Assembly: GCA_945898055.1 (NCBI GenBank)
Contig: CAMDGV010000036.1
Coordinates: 1 to 43,667 of the forward strand
Length of the DNA stretch: 43,667 nucleotides
Direction of reading: 5' to 3'
Source: Akkermansia muciniphila
GTDB taxonomy: Bacteria; Verrucomicrobiota; Verrucomicrobiia; Limisphaerales; UBA9464
Shown piece by piece: positions 21,445 to 30,005 of the stretch (position 1 is the first letter of the stretch; each line of letters starts with the position of its first letter). The position numbers and the translations under genes were made by a program. The notes beneath the pieces were generated by a model. That model was not told the origin of the DNA, did not search any database, and was given only the letters and a program-made list of their open reading frames with translations.

Positions 21445-22554
21445 TTACCCGATTTTTCCCCTTAGCTTCTTTAAGTCGCGAGGCTTAAAAATACCCAGCG
21501 GAGTGATAATTCCAGTGATCAACTCTGGCGGGGTCACATCAAACCCTGGATTCCGTGCGGTGCTGGAGGGATTAGCAATTCGGACATAGGCGCGCTTCCC
21601 AATTCTACCTTTCACCGCTGGCAAAACTCCCCAAGCACCAAGCACCTCGTCCTCAGAACGATCTTCGATGGGGATTTCAAGGCCTGACCCTAAATCCCAG
21701 TCGAGGGTTGAGAGCGGGATAGCAACGTAGAAGGGGATATTATGGCGATGAGCTAGAACCGCCTTGGTGTAGGTCCCAATCTTATTCGCGACTTCGCCCG
21801 TGCGACCAAGCACTCGGTCACTCCCCACAATTACCAGATCAATCTCGCCGCGGCTCATCAGGAATCCAGCGGCGTTATCGGCGATCACTTGATGGGAAAT
21901 TCCTTGCTGAGCTAGTTCCCATGCGGTCAGTGATGCCCCTTGGCAACGGGGGCGCGTCTCGTCGCAGTAAACATGAAAAGCTTTCCCCGCTGACTGAGCC
22001 GCATATAGCGGGGCGGTCACGGTCCCGATGTCGACAAAGGCAAGCCAACCTGCGTTGCAATGGGTCAAAATCCGAAGGCCATTATGGATAAGCGATACGC
22101 CCTGCTCCCCCAAATGACGACACTGTTCGACGTCTTCATCGGCAAAGCGAGTGGCAGCGGCAAAGGCAATATCCTGTCTTTCGGAGACCGACTGCCCATT
22201 AGCCATTTCCTGTACGAGAGCGTTCATGGCGTTAATTGGATCAATCGCGGTTGGGCGGGCTTCTTTCAATGTCGTGTAGACGGCAGAGATATGGGCCTCA
22301 AATCGCTGGAGATCGCGTCCTCGGAAAGCCCTCGCCCCTTGGGCTAGGCCAAAGGCAGCCGTGGCTCCGATAGCGCCCGCTCCGCGGACCACCATACTGC
22401 GGATTGCCTCCGCCGTTTCGCGGTAGCTACGGGTCTTCACTCTCTTAAAAGTATGAGGCAACAACCTCTGTTCGATGAGGACAACAGCATTCTCGGTGGC
22501 ATCGAAGGAGACGGTTCGGTAAGGGCGGCTTTGTCCGCGAATTGTGACGTTCAC
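21445..22554 (-). CDS. mtnA: Methylthioribose-1-phosphate isomerase
   Basis: MtnA isomerises 5-methylthioribose-1-phosphate to the ribulose form in methionine salvage. It belongs to the eIF2B-alpha/ribose-isomerase fold. The signatures are the phosphate loop VVRGAGAIGATAAFG, the catalytic cysteine in LTHCNAG and the catalytic aspartate in VIVGSDRV, followed by EVANKIGTYTKAVLA and FYVAIPLSTLDWDL. The GTG at 22554 (VNVTIRG) gives about 369 residues; an upstream TTG at 22590 would add 12 unremarkable ones. No other salvage gene is adjacent. The family also includes aldose-1-phosphate isomerases of similar sequence, so exact substrate is a homology call. Confidence 0.92.
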   Translation of the reverse strand: MNVTIRGQSRPYRTVSFDATENAVVLIEQRLLPHTFKRVKTRSYRETAEAIRSMVVRGAGAIGATAAFGLAQGARAFRGRDLQRFEAHISAVYTTLKEARPTAIDPINAMNALVQEMANGQSVSERQDIAFAAATRFADEDVEQCRHLGEQGVSLIHNGLRILTHCNAGWLAFVDIGTVTAPLYAAQSAGKAFHVYCDETRPRCQGASLTAWELAQQGISHQVIADNAAGFLMSRGEIDLVIVGSDRVLGRTGEVANKIGTYTKAVLAHRHNIPFYVAIPLSTLDWDLGSGLEIPIEDRSEDEVLGAWGVLPAVKGRIGKRAYVRIANPSSTARNPGFDVTPPELITGIITPLGIFKPRDLKKLRGKIG

Positions 22555-22656
22555 GGGGACCAGTTTACCTGATCGAGAACAACATCCCAAGCGGAGGTTA
22601 TTGCGAGTGGGTCGGTGAAAAGGGTATCTTCACTAGGTGCTGTCCGGAGGCTTGGT

Positions 22657-23919
22657 TTAGGGCAACCATCGTGGATGATCTGCTCCACGACCCTCATGGC
22701 CTCGATTGATTTCTCGAGCCATCTCGCCTTCCGCGTTCGAAATCCAAAGTGAGGTCATTTTACCGGTTGCAGCTTGGCAATAGGCGAGGTGGTGTCCATC
22801 AGCTGAGGGACAGGCTCGACATTTCCAGACGCCTTCCTCAAAGGGGATAATAGTTTTCTCGGCGCCCGTCGTCGGATCCAGACGACAGATGCTGGTTCCG
22901 CCCCGAGCCGCTTCGGGCTTGAAGTCTCGATTGAAGTGATCGGTGTCGGGACGGGACGCTTGAAATTCCCAAGGAACCTTCGCCCCAACCGATCGTCGCG
23001 AATACAAAATGTGCCCGTCTAAAGTCCATTCTGGCATGTTTGAACCACCACCGTGCCGATCGTTCCCACCGTAGGTAGCCGCAAACCAATGAGCCTGACC
23101 CTGAGTCAAAGCACGATGCTCAGATCTGTCAGCACGACCGATGCAAATATCCGACGCATCGTGCCCCGGATCTGTGTGGTGCAGACAATCCTGAAAAAGA
23201 ATCCAGTGGCCGTCTGGCGACCAACTGGTGCCGAAGTACAAATGATTGGGATCGCCTGCCACCTTCACTCGGTCGTTGCCGTTCAAGTCCGATGTCCAAA
23301 TCTCGTAACCGCGCGAACTCGCTAAATGAAAAGCCACTCGCTGCCTATTTGGACTCAGGCTGAGGCCGTAGGGAAGACCCTCTCCGGCCCGGGTAAACTC
23401 GCGAGCCTCTGTGCCATCCAGATTGATGCTGAAGAGTTGGCCAACCCGATTGCGAACTACTTGGACCAAAAGACGTTCGTCGGAGAGCAGAAGTGCAGGC
23501 GTATAAAAGACAGCAAGCCGTTCCTTTTGGGCGATCTCGGTGAGGGTTCCCCGATCGAGATCGTGCAACCACAAGTGCGTGGGTGTCTGGGTGTAAAACT
23601 CGTCGAAGGATCGCCCAGGTCCATCGCGCCGTGCTTCCATACTTAGAAAGATCACTCGCCGGCCGTCGGATAAGAAAGGCCCCGGTTGCCATGTGACTTG
23701 GTTGGGCAATTGAAAGTCAAAGTAACGTAACCCAGTTCCATCAGCATTGACCACCGCGGTCCGACCGTCGGAAGTAAAAAACAATCGATGGTGTTGCCGT
23801 TTGATTCCGGAATGGCAACCCCCGCCAAATAGCAATGACACGGCAAAGGCCTGAGTCAGAAAGTGGCGGCGCTGCGGATCGGACGGTAACCGGGTGGCGA
23901 CGGGAAGCATGGGGACCAT
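22657..23919 (-). CDS. Exported TolB-like beta-propeller (PD40 repeats) lipoprotein
   Basis: The N-terminus has twin arginines and a hydrophobic stretch ending in a lipobox (RRHFLTQAFAVSLLFGGGC), so the protein is likely exported and lipid-anchored. The rest of the 420 residues is a propeller of WD40-like PD40 blades: GLSLSPNRQRVAFHLASSRG, GTSWSPDGHWILFQD, MPEWTLDGHILYSRR and CPSADGHHLAYCQ. A histidine-rich insert (HHTDPGHDAS, YGGNDRHGGGSNM) between blades is similar to those in oligogalacturonate-lyase-like propellers, but the catalytic set of that family cannot be confirmed. A sugar- or peptidoglycan-associated role is only a guess. It is downstream of clc, separated by a terminator-like hairpin. 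Confidence 0.8.
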   Translation of the reverse strand: MVPMLPVATRLPSDPQRRHFLTQAFAVSLLFGGGCHSGIKRQHHRLFFTSDGRTAVVNADGTGLRYFDFQLPNQVTWQPGPFLSDGRRVIFLSMEARRDGPGRSFDEFYTQTPTHLWLHDLDRGTLTEIAQKERLAVFYTPALLLSDERLLVQVVRNRVGQLFSINLDGTEAREFTRAGEGLPYGLSLSPNRQRVAFHLASSRGYEIWTSDLNGNDRVKVAGDPNHLYFGTSWSPDGHWILFQDCLHHTDPGHDASDICIGRADRSEHRALTQGQAHWFAATYGGNDRHGGGSNMPEWTLDGHILYSRRSVGAKVPWEFQASRPDTDHFNRDFKPEAARGGTSICRLDPTTGAEKTIIPFEEGVWKCRACPSADGHHLAYCQAATGKMTSLWISNAEGEMAREINRGHEGRGADHPRWLP

Positions 23920-24066
23920 CGGTAGGGAAAAAGATCAATAAACTCAAGTGAAAGGCTGCAAATAGTAAGTCAACCCGGAGTTTATTAAAGGTGTCTGATA
24001 GTGGGATCTGACCCGGTCGCGAGCCATTGATTTTCAGCGAGGCCAACCCGGCGACGGCTTAAAATC

Positions 24067-24086
24067 AGAGGGTTTTTTGACCCTCT
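24067..24086 (-). terminator. Hairpin overlapping the clc stop codon
   Basis: On the minus strand AGAGGGTCAAAAAACCCTCT forms a stem of six to seven pairs and is followed by GATTTT. It begins within the clc stop codon region. The T run after the stem is short and interrupted, so termination strength is uncertain. Confidence 0.55.
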
Positions 24087-25425
24087 AAACCCGGTGAGGT
24101 TTTGGGTGTCGTTGATCGGCTTGATTTATTAGTAACGGTTGATAATCCGATGCAGTGGGCAGGTAGATCCCTGATTTTCCGCTGAAGTAATAGGCCACAA
24201 AGCAGGCGATAGCCAAATAGGGGCCAAATTCTGGGCCAAATAATTCCATCCCCAGAAGAGTGCAAGCGAGCGGCGTCTTGCTCGCTCCGGCAAAAACGGC
24301 AGCAAAACCTAAACTAGCCAATAAATCGGCTGGAACCTTGAGGAAAACACTCAAGATATTACCTAAGGCAGCACCGATAAAAAATAACGGGGTGACTTCG
24401 CCACCTTTGAACCCAGAGCTCAGAGTAATGGCGGTAAAAACTAGTTTCCAAAGCCAACTCCAAGACGTTGCGCCGTCCTTCTGAAAGCAGGACAGAAGAC
24501 TGACCTCATTTCCATCGAGGCTCTGGACGCCTAGACCCAAATAAGACTGGGTCCCGAGGCAGTAAGTGAGAGCAATTAGAAGCAAACCACCCACCACCGG
24601 CCTGAGCCAATAGGGGGCGATCCTTTGTTGAAATTGATTTTGAAGAGTGTGATTCAATCGACAAAAAAGTCGGGCGCAGAGTCCGAAGAAGATCCCTGAC
24701 ACACTGATCTTAAGAAGGAGCAAAAGATCAAAATGACCGAAGAGAAAACCACTTTTTGTAACGATGGGTGCAACGGTGTAAGCGGTATGTTGGACGCCCC
24801 AAGCAGAACAGGTGAGGTCTCCAATCAACCCCGCGATGAGACAAGGAATGAGTAGGTCGTAACGCACTTGGCCAAGGACTAAAACCTCGAGAGCGAAGAC
24901 CGTTCCCGCGAGCGGTGTACCAAAGACCGATCCAAATCCGGCGGCAATTCCAGCTAGGAGTAGAGTCCGTCGATAACATTCTGGGATCCGACACCAATGA
25001 ATAAGCCCCCCTGCGAGGCCTCCGCCCATTTGAAGTGCGGTACCTTCACGTCCGGCCGAACCCCCAAAAAGATGGGTGATCAGGGTGGTCAAGAGGACCA
25101 GTGGCGCCATCCGAAACGGCACCCTTAGATCAGGTTGATTGATTGCGTCTAATAGAAGAGGAGTACCACGGGTGGTGGAGCCTCCCCAATTTTTATAAAG
25201 CCAGACGACGAAGATTCCGGCCAGCGGCAGTAGATAAAGAAACCAAGGCGACTGCTGACGCAAGTTGGTCACTCGATCTAAAGTGAAGAGAAAGATCGCA
25301 CTGGCCGAACCGGATAAGATGGCCACCAGCGTCACCAGCAACAGGGTGAGGCCCCAACGGCGAAGGGCATCCAGAGCCGAGTGAGGAGTTAGTAAATCCC
25401 TCATCCTAGAGAAGGACGGACACAT
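24085..25425 (-). CDS. CLC-family anion transporter, probable fluoride/proton antiporter type
   Basis: The 446 residues form a CLC transporter with the gating glutamate E127 in GGSAGREGTALQMGG, a GSVFGTPLAGTVFALEVL helix, and GFKGGEVTPLFFIGAALGN. The E343-V344-T345 triplet in the last motif is the hallmark of the CLC-F branch, which exports fluoride; ordinary chloride CLCs carry a G-x-F-x-P sequence there. The tail has the matching aromatic segment YYFSGKSGIY. The canonical serine motif GSGIP is replaced (RGTPLLL). Two start codons are possible (25425 or 25404). It follows the DUF1501 gene by 45 bases, so it may be co-transcribed with it, and no fluoride riboswitch fits in that gap. Fluoride selectivity is inferred from the motif. 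Confidence 0.85.
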   Translation of the reverse strand: MCPSFSRMRDLLTPHSALDALRRWGLTLLLVTLVAILSGSASAIFLFTLDRVTNLRQQSPWFLYLLPLAGIFVVWLYKNWGGSTTRGTPLLLDAINQPDLRVPFRMAPLVLLTTLITHLFGGSAGREGTALQMGGGLAGGLIHWCRIPECYRRTLLLAGIAAGFGSVFGTPLAGTVFALEVLVLGQVRYDLLIPCLIAGLIGDLTCSAWGVQHTAYTVAPIVTKSGFLFGHFDLLLLLKISVSGIFFGLCARLFCRLNHTLQNQFQQRIAPYWLRPVVGGLLLIALTYCLGTQSYLGLGVQSLDGNEVSLLSCFQKDGATSWSWLWKLVFTAITLSSGFKGGEVTPLFFIGAALGNILSVFLKVPADLLASLGFAAVFAGASKTPLACTLLGMELFGPEFGPYLAIACFVAYYFSGKSGIYLPTASDYQPLLINQADQRHPKPHRV

Positions 25426-25470
25426 TTTTCACAGGAGCGAGAGATTTTGTTGGAGCAACTCTCGATTAGC

Positions 25471-26925
25471 CTAGGATCGCAGCAGCTTTTTGACGACTTC
25501 ACCATGGACATCGGTGAGACGAAAATCACGACCTTGGAAGCGGTAGGTGAGTTTCTCATGATCGAATCCCAGCAAATGGAGCATGGTAGCATGAAAGTCG
25601 TGCACATGGACCTTGTCTGTGATGGCATTGAAGCCGAAGGGATCAGATTCGCCGACGGTAATCCCTGGTTTGATCCCGCCGCCGGCAAACCACATTGAAA
25701 AACAGTTGGGATGATGATCTCGACCATCATTACCCCCTTGTACCATCGGGGTGCGGCCGAATTCGCCCCCCCAGATCACCAAGGTGTCCTCGAGTAATCC
25801 GCGTGCCTTGAGATCCCGAAGAAGGGCAGCGTTCGCCTGATCGGTAGCGGCGCAATTGTTTTTGAGGCCGCGCGTCAGATCTCCGTGCTGATCCCAAGCC
25901 TCGTGAAAGATCTGAACGAACCGAACGCCACGTTCCACCATGCGACGCGCCAGAAGACAGGCTGAGGCATAGGTGGTTTTGCCTGGAGTGGCGCCATACA
26001 TGTCCAGCATATGTTGAGGCTCCTTGGAAATATCCATCAAATCAGGGGCACTAGCCTGCATCCGATAAGCCATCTCAAAGGCATTGATGCGGGTGGCAAT
26101 TTCGGGATCCCCTACTCGATCCAGCCTTTCTTGATTTAGTTCACGGATAGCATCGAGGGTGTCGCGCTGGCCCGGGCGATCGACGCCCTTTGGATTGGAT
26201 AAATAAAGAACGGGATCCCCCTCAGAGCGAAAAAGGACGCCATTGTGGCTTCCCGGAAGAAAGCCAGCTCCCCAGTTAGACGCTCCACCGCTGCTTCCCT
26301 TCCCTCCGGTTGAAAAAACCACGTAGGCCGGTAGGTCACTACTTTCCGAGCCCAATCCATAGGTCGTCCAAGCACCAAAACTAGGGCGACCAAACTGCTG
26401 CGAACCTGTGTTCATCAAGATCTGTGCTGGAGCATGGTTGAAGGCGTCAGTGTGCATCGATTTAACGATGGCAATATCGTCAGCGACCGAGGCTAGGTGA
26501 GGCATAATCTCGGAAATTTCAGCTCCGGATTGGCCGTGTCGCGCAAACTTAAATTTGGGCCCGAGTAAAGTGGCGTTGGGGTTGATGAAGGCAGCACGGT
26601 AGCCTTTGAGTAATTCATCGGGTGGTAGCTTGCCGTCCCATTTTACCAGTTCCGGTTTATTATCAAAGAGCTCCAAGTGACTTGGTGCACCGGCTTGAAA
26701 CAAATAGATCACCCGCTTGGCCCTCGCTCGAAAAGGCGGTTTTTTTGCGGCCATGGGATGCCCCCCTAAGGGTGCTGCACTTGCCTTGTCCCCCATCAGG
26801 GAATGAAGGGCGGCTAAGCCAAGTCCCACCCCGCATTCTTTGAAGAACCAACGGCGGCTTTGAAAGGCGCGTGCTTCCTGAAAAGCCTGTTGAAGAGCAG
26901 TTGTTCGGTTCATGTCGGGGATCAT
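25471..26925 (-). CDS. DUF1501 protein, sulfatase-like, Tat-type leader
   Basis: A 484-residue member of the alkaline-phosphatase-like DUF1501 family, abundant in Planctomycetes and Verrucomicrobia. A twin-arginine leader (SRRWFFKECGVGLGLAAL) indicates folded export. Family motifs include KRVIYLFQAGAPSHLELFDNKP, HTDAFNHAPAQILMNTGSQQFGRPS, VQIFHEAWDQHGDL, VIWGGEFGRTPMVQGGNDGRDHHP and a final VHDFHATMLHLLGFDH. The function is unproven; the partner gene suggests work on polysaccharides or other periplasmic substrates. Its ATG overlaps the stop of the upstream DUF1549/DUF1553 gene (ATGA), which indicates translational coupling. Confidence 0.93.
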   Translation of the reverse strand: MIPDMNRTTALQQAFQEARAFQSRRWFFKECGVGLGLAALHSLMGDKASAAPLGGHPMAAKKPPFRARAKRVIYLFQAGAPSHLELFDNKPELVKWDGKLPPDELLKGYRAAFINPNATLLGPKFKFARHGQSGAEISEIMPHLASVADDIAIVKSMHTDAFNHAPAQILMNTGSQQFGRPSFGAWTTYGLGSESSDLPAYVVFSTGGKGSSGGASNWGAGFLPGSHNGVLFRSEGDPVLYLSNPKGVDRPGQRDTLDAIRELNQERLDRVGDPEIATRINAFEMAYRMQASAPDLMDISKEPQHMLDMYGATPGKTTYASACLLARRMVERGVRFVQIFHEAWDQHGDLTRGLKNNCAATDQANAALLRDLKARGLLEDTLVIWGGEFGRTPMVQGGNDGRDHHPNCFSMWFAGGGIKPGITVGESDPFGFNAITDKVHVHDFHATMLHLLGFDHEKLTYRFQGRDFRLTDVHGEVVKKLLRS

Positions 26926-29813
26926 TCCTTGGTGAAGGTTTCGTCGAGATTCAAGAGAGCCCGCGAAACCGAAGTGAAAGCAGCTAAAGTGACGGGGGTA
27001 ATTCCATTCGGTAAATCAAGAGGGGTCTCAGGCTTTCCAGTAGCCAGTTCCGCAGCACTCACCCAACCCTCGGCCAACCGGGTCCGTTGACGTCCCAACA
27101 GTTGGATGAGAACGCGCATTTCACGGGCATTAGGGCGGCGGCTTAACACCCGCCTGAAAGCATAGCTAATTCTTTGCTCGTCGGATTTTCCACCCTCTAT
27201 GACTGTGGCGCGGGCTAGGGCCTGGGCCGCTTCAACAAACTGGGGTTCATTTAATGAAGTTAATGCTTGAAGAGGGCTGTTGGATCGAAGGCGTCGTACG
27301 CAAGAGGCATCGCCATTGGGGGCGTCAAAGTTTTGCAGCACTGGGTAAGGAATACTGCGGAAACGAAAGGTATAGAGAGAGCGACGATACCGTTCGGAAC
27401 CGGTTTCTTCTTTCCAAGTCTTGGGACCGTAACTCGCCGGCGGTTGAAAGAGAAAAGCGGGTGCGGGCGGATAAACGGCGCGTCCTCCAAAAGCGGGATT
27501 CAAAAGCCCAGCAGCCGATAGCACGACATCTCGGACAATTTCCCCCTCGACGCGAAGGCGGGGAGAGCGAGCGAGGAGTCGATTGTGTGGGTCTCGCTCA
27601 AATGCTGCTGGGGTCATTCGACTCGACTGCCGATAAGCGACGGAGTTTAGTATAAGGCGATGGATGTGTTTCATCGACCAAGGGGCCACCCCAGGAGTGG
27701 AAGGTTGCATCAGTTCGACCGCTAACCAGTCGAGAAGTTTAGCATGGGAAGGTTTGGCGGATTGGAGACCAAAGTCTTCAGAAGTTTCAACTAGTCCAAT
27801 CCCAAAGTAGTGTTGCCAGAGGCGATTAACGGCCACCCGGGCGGTGGTGGGAGAACGGGGATCGGTGAGCCAACGCGCCAATGACAAGCGGGAATCATCA
27901 GCATCAGCAGGCAAAGGATGCAGAACGGCAGGAGTGCCAAAGGTGACTTCCTGATCGGGTTTGAGCCAGTCACCTCGCTTAAAGAGGCGCGTCGGAACTC
28001 GTTTTTCACCCGGGCCGCTGCCAGTACGTTGAGCAAAAACAAGGGAGGGAGTCCCGTCTGGCCACTGTTTCCAGAGCGCTTCAATTCGCGCATTCGCCTC
28101 CTTAAACTCAGGCTTCAAAGTGCGCCAATAACTGAAAATTGCTGCGACCTGCGTCGGTGTTCGTTGGTCTTTTGGAATGCTTTCGAGACAGTGCCTCACC
28201 GTTGCGGGTAAAGGGTCTGCCACCACCTGAGTGCTGGGCGTGACCGAAAGGCGAAAGCGCCCCAGATTATGGGTCTGTAAATCGTCAGAGTTCCAACCGC
28301 CATGTTTTTGAGCCAGCGCAAATTTTAATCTCATCCCAGCGGGGAAAGCGACCGGCTTATCCGGCACAAAAACGGCCTTGCGCGCCTGATTGCGGCGCCC
28401 AGGACCCGCGTCAATTCCCCAAGCGGTCGTCTCATTTCCATCAATCGCATGGGCCACGGGGCCATAGGTCCGCTTTTTTGCTGATTTATCGTCAAACTCT
28501 GATTCAAGAGGCTTCTCCGCATTCTCAAAGTCCGCTGTTGCTCGGAGGAAGTTCACCGTGACTCGGTTGGTGGGCACGGCTAAGTCTTCAGCGACGACTT
28601 TAAATTCGGTGAGAGCCGCCATTCCGAACACAGACCGTCCGGGGCCGCCCGCCGGCAAGTTGGGATCGGGAAGTTGCTCCAGCCTAAAAGCTCCAATTGA
28701 AGGGAGCAGGTTGGTACCTTCAAAATGGGCGGTCCATTGGGTTGGAGCATAACTGGCCGCACGAATAGAACCGTCCTCATAATAGTAGAATCTCTCCCCA
28801 TTCTCACCGTGATAAGTCGGCCGCACCACGGTCCATTTCGGTTGGTTTCCCCGCACAGAGTCTTCCCAAGCGGCCATTGATGTTTCCCAATCGGGAGTCG
28901 TATGACGCAAGTCCTCTTCTATCGCTCTCATTTGACGCGACAATGTATCGCGCAGTTGTTGTTCACGAGGGGTGTAAGCGGTCATTGAAGACTCGTGATC
29001 GTTATTGAGAAAGGCAAAGAGACGGTAGTATTCCTCCTGTGAAATCGGGTCAAATTTATGATTATGGCATTGGGCGCATTGGATAGTGACTCCCAAGACT
29101 GCCTTACCGATACAGTCCATTCGATCGATGAGACCTTCCGTCCTAAATTGTTCCGGATCCGCTCCACCTTCTTCGTTCAACATAGAGTTTCGCAAGAAAC
29201 CAGTGGCGATCCGTTGCGAATCAGTTGCTGCAGGGAGTTGATCACCAGCGATTTGTTCGAGGATGAACCGGTCATAAGGGAGATCGTTGTTTAAGGCGTT
29301 CACAACCCAATCGCGATACGCCCAAATAAACCGCGGTTTGTCTTTTTCGAAGCCGTCGGAGTCTGCGTAGCGTGCAGCATCGAGCCAATGTCGGCCCCAG
29401 CGTTCGCCAAAGTGAGGCGAAGCCAAAAGTTCATTCACCGTGCGTAACCAAGCCGATTGCGATCGATCGGCAACAAAACGATCCGTTTCTTTAGCGGTTG
29501 GGGGCAATCCGGTGAGATCAAAATGGATTCGTCGGAGGAGGGTAATACGGTCTGTTTCTGGGGAAGGTCGAAGTCCTTCTGATTCCAATTTCTCTAAAAT
29601 AAAACGGTCGATAGGTGTGCTCGGCCAGCGGTTATCGTGAGTTGCGGGAAGCGAGGGTCGAACGGGAGCTTTCCATGCCCAATGTTCTAGGCTGACCTTC
29701 GACGTTGCGGCGTTGGTCGGACCTGCTGCTTTCCCGGTACACGGGATCAAAAAGGGGGCCAACAGGAAAAACCCTCTCAAGGCAGCGGACAAGAAAGTGG
29801 AACGAGTGTTCAC
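26922..29813 (-). CDS. DUF1549/DUF1553 secreted protein with one CxxCH motif
   Basis: The protein of about 960 residues contains DUF1549 (PIDRFILEKLESEGLRPSPETD, RRIHFDLTGLPPT, FGERWGRHWLDAARYADSDGF) and C-terminal DUF1553 (ARWLTDPRSPTTARVAVNRLWQHYFG, FDAPNGDASCVRRLRSNSPLQAL). A heme-type CAQCH motif lies inside DUF1549. Many relatives also carry an N-terminal cytochrome (PSCyt1) domain; it is absent here. The GTG at 29813 is chosen because it places a clean signal peptide at the start (RSTFLSAALRGFFLLAPF); an upstream GTG at 29930 would add 39 residues before it. A concanavalin-like insertion near the middle (about 300-550) is not assigned. It is coupled to the DUF1501 gene by a four-base overlap; the pair is always treated as one unit in this phylum, with unknown substrate. 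Confidence 0.92.
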   Translation of the reverse strand: MNTRSTFLSAALRGFFLLAPFLIPCTGKAAGPTNAATSKVSLEHWAWKAPVRPSLPATHDNRWPSTPIDRFILEKLESEGLRPSPETDRITLLRRIHFDLTGLPPTAKETDRFVADRSQSAWLRTVNELLASPHFGERWGRHWLDAARYADSDGFEKDKPRFIWAYRDWVVNALNNDLPYDRFILEQIAGDQLPAATDSQRIATGFLRNSMLNEEGGADPEQFRTEGLIDRMDCIGKAVLGVTIQCAQCHNHKFDPISQEEYYRLFAFLNNDHESSMTAYTPREQQLRDTLSRQMRAIEEDLRHTTPDWETSMAAWEDSVRGNQPKWTVVRPTYHGENGERFYYYEDGSIRAASYAPTQWTAHFEGTNLLPSIGAFRLEQLPDPNLPAGGPGRSVFGMAALTEFKVVAEDLAVPTNRVTVNFLRATADFENAEKPLESEFDDKSAKKRTYGPVAHAIDGNETTAWGIDAGPGRRNQARKAVFVPDKPVAFPAGMRLKFALAQKHGGWNSDDLQTHNLGRFRLSVTPSTQVVADPLPATVRHCLESIPKDQRTPTQVAAIFSYWRTLKPEFKEANARIEALWKQWPDGTPSLVFAQRTGSGPGEKRVPTRLFKRGDWLKPDQEVTFGTPAVLHPLPADADDSRLSLARWLTDPRSPTTARVAVNRLWQHYFGIGLVETSEDFGLQSAKPSHAKLLDWLAVELMQPSTPGVAPWSMKHIHRLILNSVAYRQSSRMTPAAFERDPHNRLLARSPRLRVEGEIVRDVVLSAAGLLNPAFGGRAVYPPAPAFLFQPPASYGPKTWKEETGSERYRRSLYTFRFRSIPYPVLQNFDAPNGDASCVRRLRSNSPLQALTSLNEPQFVEAAQALARATVIEGGKSDEQRISYAFRRVLSRRPNAREMRVLIQLLGRQRTRLAEGWVSAAELATGKPETPLDLPNGITPVTLAAFTSVSRALLNLDETFTKE

Positions 29814-30005
29814 GACAAAAAAGTGTGCTCTTAGACTGGAAGAGAGTGTTATAGAATGCAAGGACGGTTGCTCTGGCGAAGGGGGCCGCTTTCCGCACGC
29901 GGTTTTTAACTCATCCTTTACAAATTTCACCCTTAGAAAAATAAAATCTTCACTTAGGCAAAGTTAAATAAGGGGTACGTTCGAATTCGGTCTAACTAAA
30001 ATTAA

